Shown in pieces: positions 47,721 through 54,072 of a DNA stretch of 54,072 nucleotides. Positions within the stretch are counted from its first letter, which is position 1. Every line of letters begins with the position of its first letter. The position numbers were made by a program, and so were the translations under genes. Below the pieces are notes generated by a model that ran no database searches, was not told the DNA's origin, and worked only from the letters and a program-made list of their open reading frames with translations. Origin of the DNA: Oscillatoria sp. (GTDB lineage Bacteria; Cyanobacteriota; Cyanobacteriia; Cyanobacteriales; Laspinemataceae); assembly GCA_011390515.1 (NCBI GenBank), contig JAABSJ010000010.1, positions 1 to 54,072 of the forward strand, written 5' to 3'.

Positions 47721-48256
47721 AACTCGCGACAGTTTGGTTAGGCGGATGTTCCGGTTGCCATATGTCCTTTCTCGACCTAGACGAATGGTTAATTGAACTC
47801 GCCGAGAAAGTCGATGTCGTCTTCAGTCCCGTTGCCTCTGATATCAAAGAATATCCCGAAAATGTCGATGTTTGCCTCGTAGAAGGGGCAGTCGCCAACG
47901 AGGAAAACATGGAACTCCTCATCGAAGCAAGAAAGCGCACCAAATTCCTAATTTCCTTCGGAGATTGCGCCGTCACCGCCAACGTTCCGGGGATGCGGAA
48001 TATGTTAGGAAAAGCGGAAACCGTCCTCAAACGTTGCTACCTAGAATTAGGCGACGAAACCCGCCAACTTCCCCATTTTCCGGGCATCGTCCCCGAACTG
48101 CTTGATCGCGTCCGTCCCGTCCATGAAGTCGTCGATGTCGATTTATTCATGCCCGGTTGTCCCCCCTCCGCCCAACGGATTTTAGCAACCGTCGAACCCC
48201 TCCTCCGGGGTGAATTACCCGAAATGAAAGGGCGCCCCATGATTAAATTCGGATAA
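47708..48256 (+). CDS. hoxY: [NiFe]-hydrogenase small subunit HoxY
   Basis: This 182-residue subunit starts at the ATG at 47708, which has GGAG 8 bases upstream; the longer frame from 47585 overlaps hoxU too far to be real. Proximal [4Fe-4S] ligands are seen in [11 protein letters not shown] (Cys14, Cys17), FGDCAVTAN and FMPGCPPSA. It relays electrons to the NiFe site in HoxH. The length is normal for the short soluble class. Confidence 0.95.
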   Translation: MDKIKLATVWLGGCSGCHMSFLDLDEWLIELAEKVDVVFSPVASDIKEYPENVDVCLVEGAVANEENMELLIEARKRTKFLISFGDCAVTANVPGMRNMLGKAETVLKRCYLELGDETRQLPHFPGIVPELLDRVRPVHEVVDVDLFMPGCPPSAQRILATVEPLLRGELPEMKGRPMIKFG

Positions 48257-48335
48257 CCCAACTCACCGAGGAGAGAGACCCTCTCTCCCCTCTCTCCCCC
48301 TCTGTGAAAATCAGTGAAATCAGTGGTTAACTAAT

Positions 48336-49760
48336 ATGTCTAAAACAATCGTCATCGATCCAGTCACCCGCATCGAAGGGCACGCCAAAATCTCCGTCTA
48401 TTTAGATGATGCCGGAGAAGTGGAAGATGCCCGCTTCCACGTCGTAGAATTTCGCGGATTTGAAAAATTCTGCGAAGGTCGTCCCATGTGGGAAATGGCC
48501 GGAATTACCGCTAGAATTTGCGGAATTTGTCCAGTCTCCCACCTCCTCGCCTCGGCCAAAACAGGGGATAAAATTCAAGCGGTCAAAATTCCTCCTGCCG
48601 GGGAAAAATTGCGCCGGATGATGAATTTGGCCCAGATTACTCAGTCTCATGCCTTAAGTTTCTTCCATCTGAGTAGTCCCGATTTTCTGTTAGGATGGGA
48701 TAGCGACCCAGCGAAACGGAATGTCTTCGGATTGATTGCCGCCGATCCAGATTTGGCCCGCAGTGGAATTCGTTTACGGCAATTTGGACAAAAGATTATT
48801 GAACTGTTAGGGGCGAAAAAGATTCACCCCTCTTGGGCAGTTCCCGGTGGGGTGCGATCGCCCTTGTCCGAAGAAAGTTGCACCTGGATTCGCGATCGCC
48901 TCCCAGAATCTCGCCAAACCATCGAAACCGCCCTGGGTCTATTTAAAAACCTCCTCGACCGCTTTTCCACCGAAGTCGAAACCTTTGGCAAATTCCCTTC
49001 CCTATTTATGGGATTAGTCGGGAAAGATGGACTCTGGGAACATTACGATGGACATATCCGATTTACCGATAGCGATGGCAATATCGTCGCCGACAATCTT
49101 AGCGAAGATGACTATGAATCCTATCTCGGGGAAGCAGTTGAATCCTGGTCTTATCTGAAATTCCCCTATTATAAACCCCTGGGATATCCCAACGGAATTT
49201 ATCGCGTGGGACCGTTAGCAAGGGTGAATATCTGTAGTCGGATGGGAACAGAAGCAGCAGATAGAGAGTTGCTAGAATTTCGCGATCGGGCCGGTGGTGT
49301 GGCGACATCTTCCTTCTACTATCATTATGCCCGATTAATCGAAATTCTCTGTGCCATTGAACATATCGAACAACTGGTAAACGACCCAGATGTTCTTTCT
49401 CCCCGAACTCGCGCCACTGCTGGGATTAATAACCTAGAAGGCATCGGAGTCAGTGAAGCCCCTCGCGGGACTTTATTCCATCATTATAAGGTGGATGAAA
49501 ATGGGTTAATTAAGAAAGTAAACCTGATTATTGCTACGGGACAAAACAACCTAGCCATGAATAAAACGGTTACGCAAATTGCCCAACATTTTATTCATGG
49601 CAATGAGATTCAAGAAGGAATGTTGAACCGAGTTGAAGCAGGAATTCGCGCCTTTGACCCTTGTCTGAGTTGTTCCACCCATGCAGCGGGTCAAATGCCG
49701 TTGCATCTGGAATTAATTGATGCCACGGGGACCGTTGTGAATGAGGTTTATCGGCATTAA
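48336..49760 (+). CDS. hoxH: [NiFe]-hydrogenase large subunit HoxH
   Basis: This 474-residue catalytic subunit has the NiFe ligands in [10 protein letters not shown] (Cys62, Cys65) and DPCLSCSTH (Cys443, Cys446). A 25-residue tail follows His449 and should be removed by HoxW after nickel insertion. The enzyme makes or oxidises H2, and in cyanobacteria serves as an electron valve during fermentation and at the onset of light. All four cysteines are present, so it is expected to be active. Confidence 0.97.
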   Translation: MSKTIVIDPVTRIEGHAKISVYLDDAGEVEDARFHVVEFRGFEKFCEGRPMWEMAGITARICGICPVSHLLASAKTGDKIQAVKIPPAGEKLRRMMNLAQITQSHALSFFHLSSPDFLLGWDSDPAKRNVFGLIAADPDLARSGIRLRQFGQKIIELLGAKKIHPSWAVPGGVRSPLSEESCTWIRDRLPESRQTIETALGLFKNLLDRFSTEVETFGKFPSLFMGLVGKDGLWEHYDGHIRFTDSDGNIVADNLSEDDYESYLGEAVESWSYLKFPYYKPLGYPNGIYRVGPLARVNICSRMGTEAADRELLEFRDRAGGVATSSFYYHYARLIEILCAIEHIEQLVNDPDVLSPRTRATAGINNLEGIGVSEAPRGTLFHHYKVDENGLIKKVNLIIATGQNNLAMNKTVTQIAQHFIHGNEIQEGMLNRVEAGIRAFDPCLSCSTHAAGQMPLHLELIDATGTVVNEVYRH

Positions 49761-49780
49761 AAGGGGGAGATCTAACCCCC

Positions 49781-49813
49781 AGTCCCCCCTTCCCTCCCAG
49801 GGAAGGGGGGACT
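49781..49813 (+). terminator. Hairpin after hoxH
   Basis: AGTCCCCCCTTCCC pairs with GGGAAGGGGGGACT around a 5-nt loop, 20 bases after the hoxH stop. There is no T-run, so it may instead protect or process the transcript. Confidence 0.6.
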
Positions 49814-49985
49814 GAAGGACTTACAAGAGTAGGTGTTTACGTCCGGGGACCGGAGGTGCAGTTGAGCGTAAAAACCTACCGTTGTAAGGGACTAAAGGGG
49901 AGGGCTGTTTCATTCTAAAATTTCAGGGTTTTAACAGCCGGATTAGGTCCAACTCGGTGAAGAGACAACCGAAACGGGAGATATC

Positions 49986-50252
49986 ATGACCAAAGAAAAT
50001 CTCTATTTATGTATGGGTTCTGCTTGTCATCAACTGGGAGTGTATGAGGTATTGCCTCAACTCCAAGCGTTGATTAGTCAGTATGAACTAGAGGACAAAA
50101 TTGAACTGAAAGGGTCGTTTTGCTTGGAGACTTGCAGTGTGGGAATTGTGATGAAATTCAAGGAGAAAGTTTTTACTCAAATCAACCCAGAGAATATCGA
50201 GACCAAGTTCAGTGAAGAAATTTTACCTAGTATTTTAGCAGTGGTTCAATAA
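49986..50252 (+). CDS. Small thioredoxin-like [2Fe-2S] ferredoxin
   Basis: This 88-residue protein has the cluster pattern of thioredoxin-fold ferredoxins: CMGSACHQ and, 35 residues later, CLETCSVGI. It resembles the NuoE C-terminal domain standing alone. GGGAG precedes the ATG. It is followed after 2 bases by the PAS gene, so both are on one transcript. It may be an electron carrier for the hydrogenase or a redox sensor input to the next two proteins; both are inferences. Confidence 0.85.
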   Translation: MTKENLYLCMGSACHQLGVYEVLPQLQALISQYELEDKIELKGSFCLETCSVGIVMKFKEKVFTQINPENIETKFSEEILPSILAVVQ

Positions 50253-50254
50253 CA

Positions 50255-50761
50255 ATGGTATCTAGCGAAAAGACCTTGTGGGAACTCCTGTGGGAGTATG
50301 ACCCAAATGGATTGATTGTCTTGGATAAAGAGATGACGATCGCCGTTGTCAATCCGGCATTTTGCAAAATGTTTAAGGTGACGGCAGATGAAATCGTGGG
50401 AAAACCAGCGGTTAGCTTATTGGGGACCGTGGATGAGTTTCAGCGAGTCTTGGAAAACAATGAGGTGATTCGCGGCAAAGAGAAAGAATATCCCAAGTAC
50501 GAGCTCTATGTGCGTCAGGTCCTGTTTTCGATTCGGGATCAGAATGCGATCGCCTGTATCATTGTGGATATCACCGACGAGTGGCAACGGAAGAAAGAGT
50601 TACTCGAACTGAAGCGAGAAACCGTTGCCAAAGTGAATGAAGTGGTGGATAACCAGATGAAAGTTGCCCAAGAAATTGCCGGGTTGCTGGGAGAAACCAC
50701 AGCGGAAACCAAAGTCAGTTTATTGAAAATCCTGAAACTGGTTGAGGGGGAGACGCTTTAG
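50255..50761 (+). CDS. PAS-domain protein without a kinase domain
   Basis: The protein has 168 residues. A PAS domain (about 10-115) has YDPNGLIVLDKEMTIAVVNP, then VGKPAVSLLG and the closing ACIIVDITDEWQR. A helical tail (about 115-168, KELLELKRETVAKVNEVV...) follows, likely a coiled coil. No histidine kinase, cyclase or DNA-binding domain is present. It lies between the ferredoxin gene and a SpoIIE phosphatase gene, spaced by 2 and 1 bases. It probably senses a redox or small-molecule signal and controls the phosphatase by contact. Confidence 0.88.
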   Translation: MVSSEKTLWELLWEYDPNGLIVLDKEMTIAVVNPAFCKMFKVTADEIVGKPAVSLLGTVDEFQRVLENNEVIRGKEKEYPKYELYVRQVLFSIRDQNAIACIIVDITDEWQRKKELLELKRETVAKVNEVVDNQMKVAQEIAGLLGETTAETKVSLLKILKLVEGETL

Positions 50762-50762
50762 C

Positions 50763-51923
50763 ATGGATAGCTTCTTAGATATCTTTGATTTAAGTTTAAA
50801 CAAAAAAGGGGAAGAACTTTGTGGCGATCGCGTCCGGTTTCGCAAGACTCCAGAGAAAACCACCATTGTCCTTTCCGATGGATTAGGCAGTGGCGTCAAA
50901 GCGAATATTCTGGCGACCCTCACCACGGAAATTCTCATTTCCATGCTGAATGAGGATGTCCCCTTAGAGGAAGTGATTAAAACGGTGATTGGGACCTTAC
51001 CGATTTGTCAAGTTAGAAAGATTGCCTACGCTACCTTTACCATCTTACAAATCGATAACCATACGGACCTATTTAAAGTCATCAATTTTGACAATCCCCC
51101 TCCCTTCTATTTTGACCAAGGTAAATTGATCAAGTTAGAGGGAAAAACCGAGAAGATTTTAGAGAAAAAAATTACCCTCTATGAAGGTCGTCTCAAAGAG
51201 GGAGATTTTTTAGGATGTATGAGTGACGGCGTCCTCTATGCCGGTTTAGGGGTGGCCTTAAATTTTGGTTGGGGATGGGATAATGTTGCACAATATATCG
51301 AAGAACTCTTTCAGACTCAGACGCGAAATGCTAGACGCATCGTCCAAAAAACCATCGCTGAAACTCATTCCCTCTATGGGGGGAAAATTGGCGATGATGC
51401 GACATTTGTCGGCGTGTATGTTCGCCAACGCAATCCCTTGATGATTTTTACAGGTCCTCCTTTAGACAAGAGTCACGATCAACAGTATGTGGAACGCTTG
51501 CTAACTTTTGAAGGACGCAAAGTGGTCTGTGGGGGAACCACGGGAAATATCGTGGCCAAATATCTGGGAGAAACCATCGAAATGGATATTTCCACCATGC
51601 GGCGTGACTTACCTCCCATTGGCAAATTAAGCACAATTGATTTAGTCACGGAAGGGATTTTAACCTTGTCCAAATGTCTGGAAGTCTTGAAAAGTTGCAA
51701 CTGTGATATTACCCGGTTACCCACGGACCAAAATGGATCGGTGTTGTTGGCGAAAGAAATTTTACAAGCAGACTCTATTTTATTTATGGTAGGACAAAAG
51801 ATTAATGAATTTTATCAGAATCCGTTGCTGCCGAAGAATATTTCTATCCGCCGCAGTTTAGTAGAAGAAGTGGTGAAGTTCTTGCGGGACAAACAGAAGG
51901 AAGTTACGTTAGAATATTGTTAA
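50763..51923 (+). CDS. SpoIIE/PP2C-type protein phosphatase
   Basis: I start at the ATG at 50763 (386 residues), 1 base after the PAS gene stop. The N-terminal 220 residues are a SpoIIE-type PP2C domain with metal-binding acids in LSDGLGSG, CMSDGVLYAG and GDDATFVGVY. The remaining 160 residues have GPPLDKSHDQQY and VVCGGTTGNIVAKYLG, a separate alpha/beta domain I cannot name. PP2C phosphatases of this class act in partner-switching regulation on Ser/Thr-phosphorylated anti-sigma antagonists. Its place between hoxH and hoxW suggests control of hydrogenase expression or activity. Confidence 0.88.
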   Translation: MDSFLDIFDLSLNKKGEELCGDRVRFRKTPEKTTIVLSDGLGSGVKANILATLTTEILISMLNEDVPLEEVIKTVIGTLPICQVRKIAYATFTILQIDNHTDLFKVINFDNPPPFYFDQGKLIKLEGKTEKILEKKITLYEGRLKEGDFLGCMSDGVLYAGLGVALNFGWGWDNVAQYIEELFQTQTRNARRIVQKTIAETHSLYGGKIGDDATFVGVYVRQRNPLMIFTGPPLDKSHDQQYVERLLTFEGRKVVCGGTTGNIVAKYLGETIEMDISTMRRDLPPIGKLSTIDLVTEGILTLSKCLEVLKSCNCDITRLPTDQNGSVLLAKEILQADSILFMVGQKINEFYQNPLLPKNISIRRSLVEEVVKFLRDKQKEVTLEYC

Positions 51924-51940
51924 ACAGTCCACTCAAGAAA

Positions 51941-52417
51941 ATGCTGTCAATCCCCCAGGACTCTGTGGCAATTTTGGCGATCGGATATGGAAATGACCTG
52001 CGTTGCGATGACGGCGTAGGACAACGGGTGGCGGAGGAAGTGGCATCGTGGGGATTACCCAAGGTGCGATCGCTGTCTCAACACCAACTCACCCCAGAAT
52101 TGGCCGAACCTCTCTCTGAGGTAGACTTGGCCATCTTCATCGATGCCTATCCTGCCACTGAGGAACAAGGACTACAACTGGTCAAACTCAACGGCGAGGA
52201 TTCCATCCCTCCCCAGACTTTAGGTCATAGTAGCAACCCTTCATCCCTCCTGATTCTTGCTAAAACCCTCTATGGCAAGTCCCCCCAAGGGTGGTTAGTG
52301 GCAATTCCGGCAATGGATTTCGAGTTTGGGGAGACGTTTTCTGCTGTCACTGAAAGAGGAATGGCGGAGGCATTAGTGGCGATCGCTGAGTTGATTGAGA
52401 CTGCGGGGGGGGGATAG
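51941..52417 (+). CDS. hoxW: Hydrogenase maturation protease HoxW
   Basis: This 158-residue endopeptidase starts at the ATG at 51941; a TTG start at 51917 would overlap the phosphatase gene by 7 bases. The family motif AIGYGNDLRCDDGVGQRVAE has the nickel-sensing acids, and FIDAYPATEEQG supplies the second region. It cleaves the C-terminal tail from HoxH after nickel insertion. Translational coupling to the phosphatase gene is possible. Confidence 0.92.
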   Translation: MLSIPQDSVAILAIGYGNDLRCDDGVGQRVAEEVASWGLPKVRSLSQHQLTPELAEPLSEVDLAIFIDAYPATEEQGLQLVKLNGEDSIPPQTLGHSSNPSSLLILAKTLYGKSPQGWLVAIPAMDFEFGETFSAVTERGMAEALVAIAELIETAGGG

Positions 52418-52474
52418 GTCAATTGTCATTTGTCATTGGTCATTTGTCAATTGTCATTGGTCGTTGGTCATTGG
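52417..52474. repeat. Short tandem heptamer repeats between hoxW and hypA
   Basis: Units TCATTGG, TCATTTG and TCAATTG are repeated about eight times. They are the reverse-complement counterpart of 43935-44006. They extend the hypA frame upstream artificially. Confidence 0.85.
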
Positions 52475-52500
52475 GGAGAGGAGAGAGAATAGAGGGGATT

Positions 52501-52842
52501 ATGCATGAAGTTAGCTTGATGGAGAACACTTTAAATATTGCTTTGGATTGTGCCTTGGCGCAAAATGCCAGCAAAATTCATCGCCTGAAAATGCGAGTGG
52601 GGGATTTGTCTGGAGTGGTTCCAGATGCCTTAGAATTTGCCTTTGATGTGGTGACCCGAGGGACGATCGCAGAAGGGGCAAAATTTGAAATTGAACGAGT
52701 CCCGGTGGTTTGTCATTGTCCCACCTGCGATCGCAACTTTGAACCCATTGATTTGTTTTATGAATGTCCCCATTGTCATCAACTTACCCATCATATCCAA
52801 AGCGGACAAGAAATCGAGTTAACATCCTTGGAGGTTTCATAA
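52501..52842 (+). CDS. hypA: Hydrogenase nickel-incorporation protein HypA
   Basis: This 113-residue protein starts at 52501 because HypA needs MHE at its very N-terminus for nickel binding, and the frame upstream is only heptamer repeat. Zinc-site pairs CHCPTC and CPHC are present. HypA delivers nickel to the hydrogenase large subunit together with HypB. hypB starts 3 bases after its stop. Confidence 0.95.
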   Translation: MHEVSLMENTLNIALDCALAQNASKIHRLKMRVGDLSGVVPDALEFAFDVVTRGTIAEGAKFEIERVPVVCHCPTCDRNFEPIDLFYECPHCHQLTHHIQSGQEIELTSLEVS

Positions 52843-52845
52843 CTG

Positions 52846-53658
52846 ATGTGTACTAATTGCGGATGCAGCGTCGTCGGAGAAGTCGGAATCCATAGTCATA
52901 CTCATGAAAATGGCCATAGTCATACTCATGAAAATGGTCATACTCATACTCATGAAAATGGCCATACTCATACTCATGATGAACCCCATCAAACCCTGGA
53001 CGTTGGTCAAGCAGTCTTAGCCAAAAATGACCGCCTTGCCGAACGAAATCGCGGCTATTTTATGGCCAAAAATTTGCTAGTTCTGAATGTGCTTTCTTCC
53101 CCAGGTTCTGGGAAAACCGCATTCTTAGAACGGATGGTTCAAGATATTGGCGATCGCATCCCCACCGGCATCATTGTCGGAGACTTAGAAACCGATAACG
53201 ATGCCATTCGACTCAGCAATAGTGGGGCATCATCGGTCCAAATCACCACGGGAACTGTCTGCCATTTGGAATCGGATATGGTGTTGAAAGCGGCCCAACA
53301 GCTTAATTTAGATGCCTTAGATGTATTAGTGATTGAAAATGTCGGAAATTTAGTTTGTCCTGCTGCTTATGATTTAGGGGAAGACTTGCGCCTGGTGTTG
53401 TTGTCGGTGACGGAAGGGGAAGATAAACCGTTGAAATATCCGACGATGTTTAAATCCGCGCAAGTGGTGATTATCAGTAAAATTGACATTGCCGAGGCGG
53501 TGGAATTTGACCGAGAGAAGGCGTTAGAGAATATTAGAAAAATGGCCCCGCAAGCGGCTATTTTTGAAGTGTCTTCCCGCAAAGGACAAGGAATGACCGA
53601 GTGGTATGGATATTTAGAAAAGCATTTGAAAAAGTCTCCAGTCAGTGCAGTTTCATGA
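52846..53658 (+). CDS. hypB: Hydrogenase nickel-insertion GTPase HypB
   Basis: The protein has 270 residues. The N-terminal metal motif CTNCGC is followed by a His-rich region of about 30 residues (repeats of HTHENGH, encoded by similar 24-bp units) that can store nickel. The GTPase domain has the P-loop [21 protein letters not shown] and SKIDIAE. It provides GTP-driven nickel transfer in hydrogenase maturation. It is the last gene of the run, and a tandem array starts 10 bases downstream. Confidence 0.96.
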   Translation: MCTNCGCSVVGEVGIHSHTHENGHSHTHENGHTHTHENGHTHTHDEPHQTLDVGQAVLAKNDRLAERNRGYFMAKNLLVLNVLSSPGSGKTAFLERMVQDIGDRIPTGIIVGDLETDNDAIRLSNSGASSVQITTGTVCHLESDMVLKAAQQLNLDALDVLVIENVGNLVCPAAYDLGEDLRLVLLSVTEGEDKPLKYPTMFKSAQVVIISKIDIAEAVEFDREKALENIRKMAPQAAIFEVSSRKGQGMTEWYGYLEKHLKKSPVSAVS

Positions 53659-53668
53659 TTTCTCTTAG

Positions 53669-54072
53669 TTCGTAGTAACGACTTCAGTCGTTATCTTATC
53701 TTAGTTCGTAGTAATGACTTCAGTCGTTATCTTATCTTAGTTCGTAGTAACGACTTCAGTCGTTATCTTATCTTAGTTCGTAGTAACGACTTCAGTCGTT
53801 CTCTTATCTTAGTTCGTAGTAACGACTTCAGTCGTTATCTTATCTTAGTTCGTAGTAACGACTTCAGTCGTTCTCTTATCTTAGTTCGTAGTAACGACTT
53901 CAGTCGTTCTCTTATCTTAGTTCGTAGTAACGACTTCAGTCGTTCTCTTATCTTAGTTCGTAGTAACGACTTCAGTCGTTCTCTTATCTTAGTTCGTAGT
54001 AACGACTTCAGTCGTTCTCTTATCTTAGTTCGTAGTAACGACTTCAGTCGTTCTCTTATCTTAGTTCGTAGT
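53669..54072. repeat. 36-bp tandem array with an internal palindrome
   Basis: Eleven complete units start at 53669 and every 36 bases after. Each reads TTCGTAGTAACGACTTCAGT then CGTT(A/C)TCTTATCTTAG. A twelfth is cut by the window end. The units differ only at an A/C position and one C-to-T change. Each contains the perfect-arm palindrome AACGACT-TC-AGTCGTT. There are no unique spacers, so it is not a CRISPR. One frame on each strand is open but lacks a start codon, so I do not call it coding. Confidence 0.95.

Noticed and set aside
52423..52500. Upstream extension of hypA
   Set aside because: It is a translation of heptamer repeats, and HypA needs MHE at its N-terminus, which fixes the start at 52501.
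53669..54072. Regular 36-bp repeats resembling a CRISPR array
   Set aside because: The whole 36-bp period is repeated with almost no variation, so there are no unique spacers, and no cas genes are nearby.

Overview
The window comes from a cyanobacterium. It carries the cyanobacterial bidirectional [NiFe]-hydrogenase (hoxEFUYH), a Rieske protein with the cytochrome b6f-type signature, the aerobic Mg-protoporphyrin cyclase AcsF, heme oxygenase, an acyl-lipid desaturase and HemJ. HIP1 octamers (GCGATCGC) are dense, and so are short palindromic and heptameric repeats. The repeat load and the NACHT, toxin-antitoxin and Uma2 genes suggest a filamentous non-heterocystous (Oscillatoriales-like) species; that placement is inference. 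I recognised no rRNA, tRNA or CRISPR array.

Layout. (1) 0-1.1 kb: the tail of an unidentified gene, then a HicB-like antitoxin/PIN toxin pair. (2) 1.2-13.4 kb: dark/anaerobic carbon metabolism. An ADP-forming acetyl-CoA synthetase with a GNAT tail, pflA and pflB lie on the minus strand. Next come a broken adenosine-deaminase-like gene, pckA with a long and possibly structured leader, and catabolic gap1. (3) 13.5-19.8 kb: a defence-like island. A small protein and a NACHT-HEAT NLR-like ATPase share an N-terminal Gly/Asn/Gln motif. They are followed by an antitoxin/PIN pair and a Uma2 gene, and surrounded by duplicated flanks and gene remnants. (4) 20.2-26.5 kb: an unknown protein, a membrane Ser/Thr kinase, PEP synthase and a NadR-like protein. 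(5) 26.6-32.2 kb: a low-oxygen tetrapyrrole cluster (desaturase, hemN, heme oxygenase, divergent acsF, hemJ). (6) 32.3-42.6 kb: sulfur and redox genes. These are two rhodaneses, a persulfide dioxygenase, a SulP transporter, an orphan Rieske protein, a NifX-like protein, a flavodoxin-like reductase and a formylglycine-generating-enzyme-like protein. (7) 42.7-53.7 kb: hydrogenase (hypE, hoxEFUYH, a [2Fe-2S]/PAS/SpoIIE-phosphatase trio, hoxW, hypA, hypB), ending in a 36-bp tandem array that runs off the window.

The metabolic genes make a coherent set. Glycolytic flux (Gap1, PEP/pyruvate enzymes) feeds PFL, acetyl-CoA is converted to acetate with ATP gain, and Hox disposes of reductant as H2. HemN, heme oxygenase and AcsF isoforms would keep pigment synthesis running when O2 is scarce. 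The sulfide genes fit a mat or sediment habitat that turns anoxic and sulfidic at night.

The best candidates for something new are the small-protein/NLR pair with a shared amyloid-like motif and highly uniform HEAT repeats (13.9-17.9 kb), and the [2Fe-2S]/PAS/SpoIIE trio inside the hox-hyp gene run (50.0-51.9 kb).
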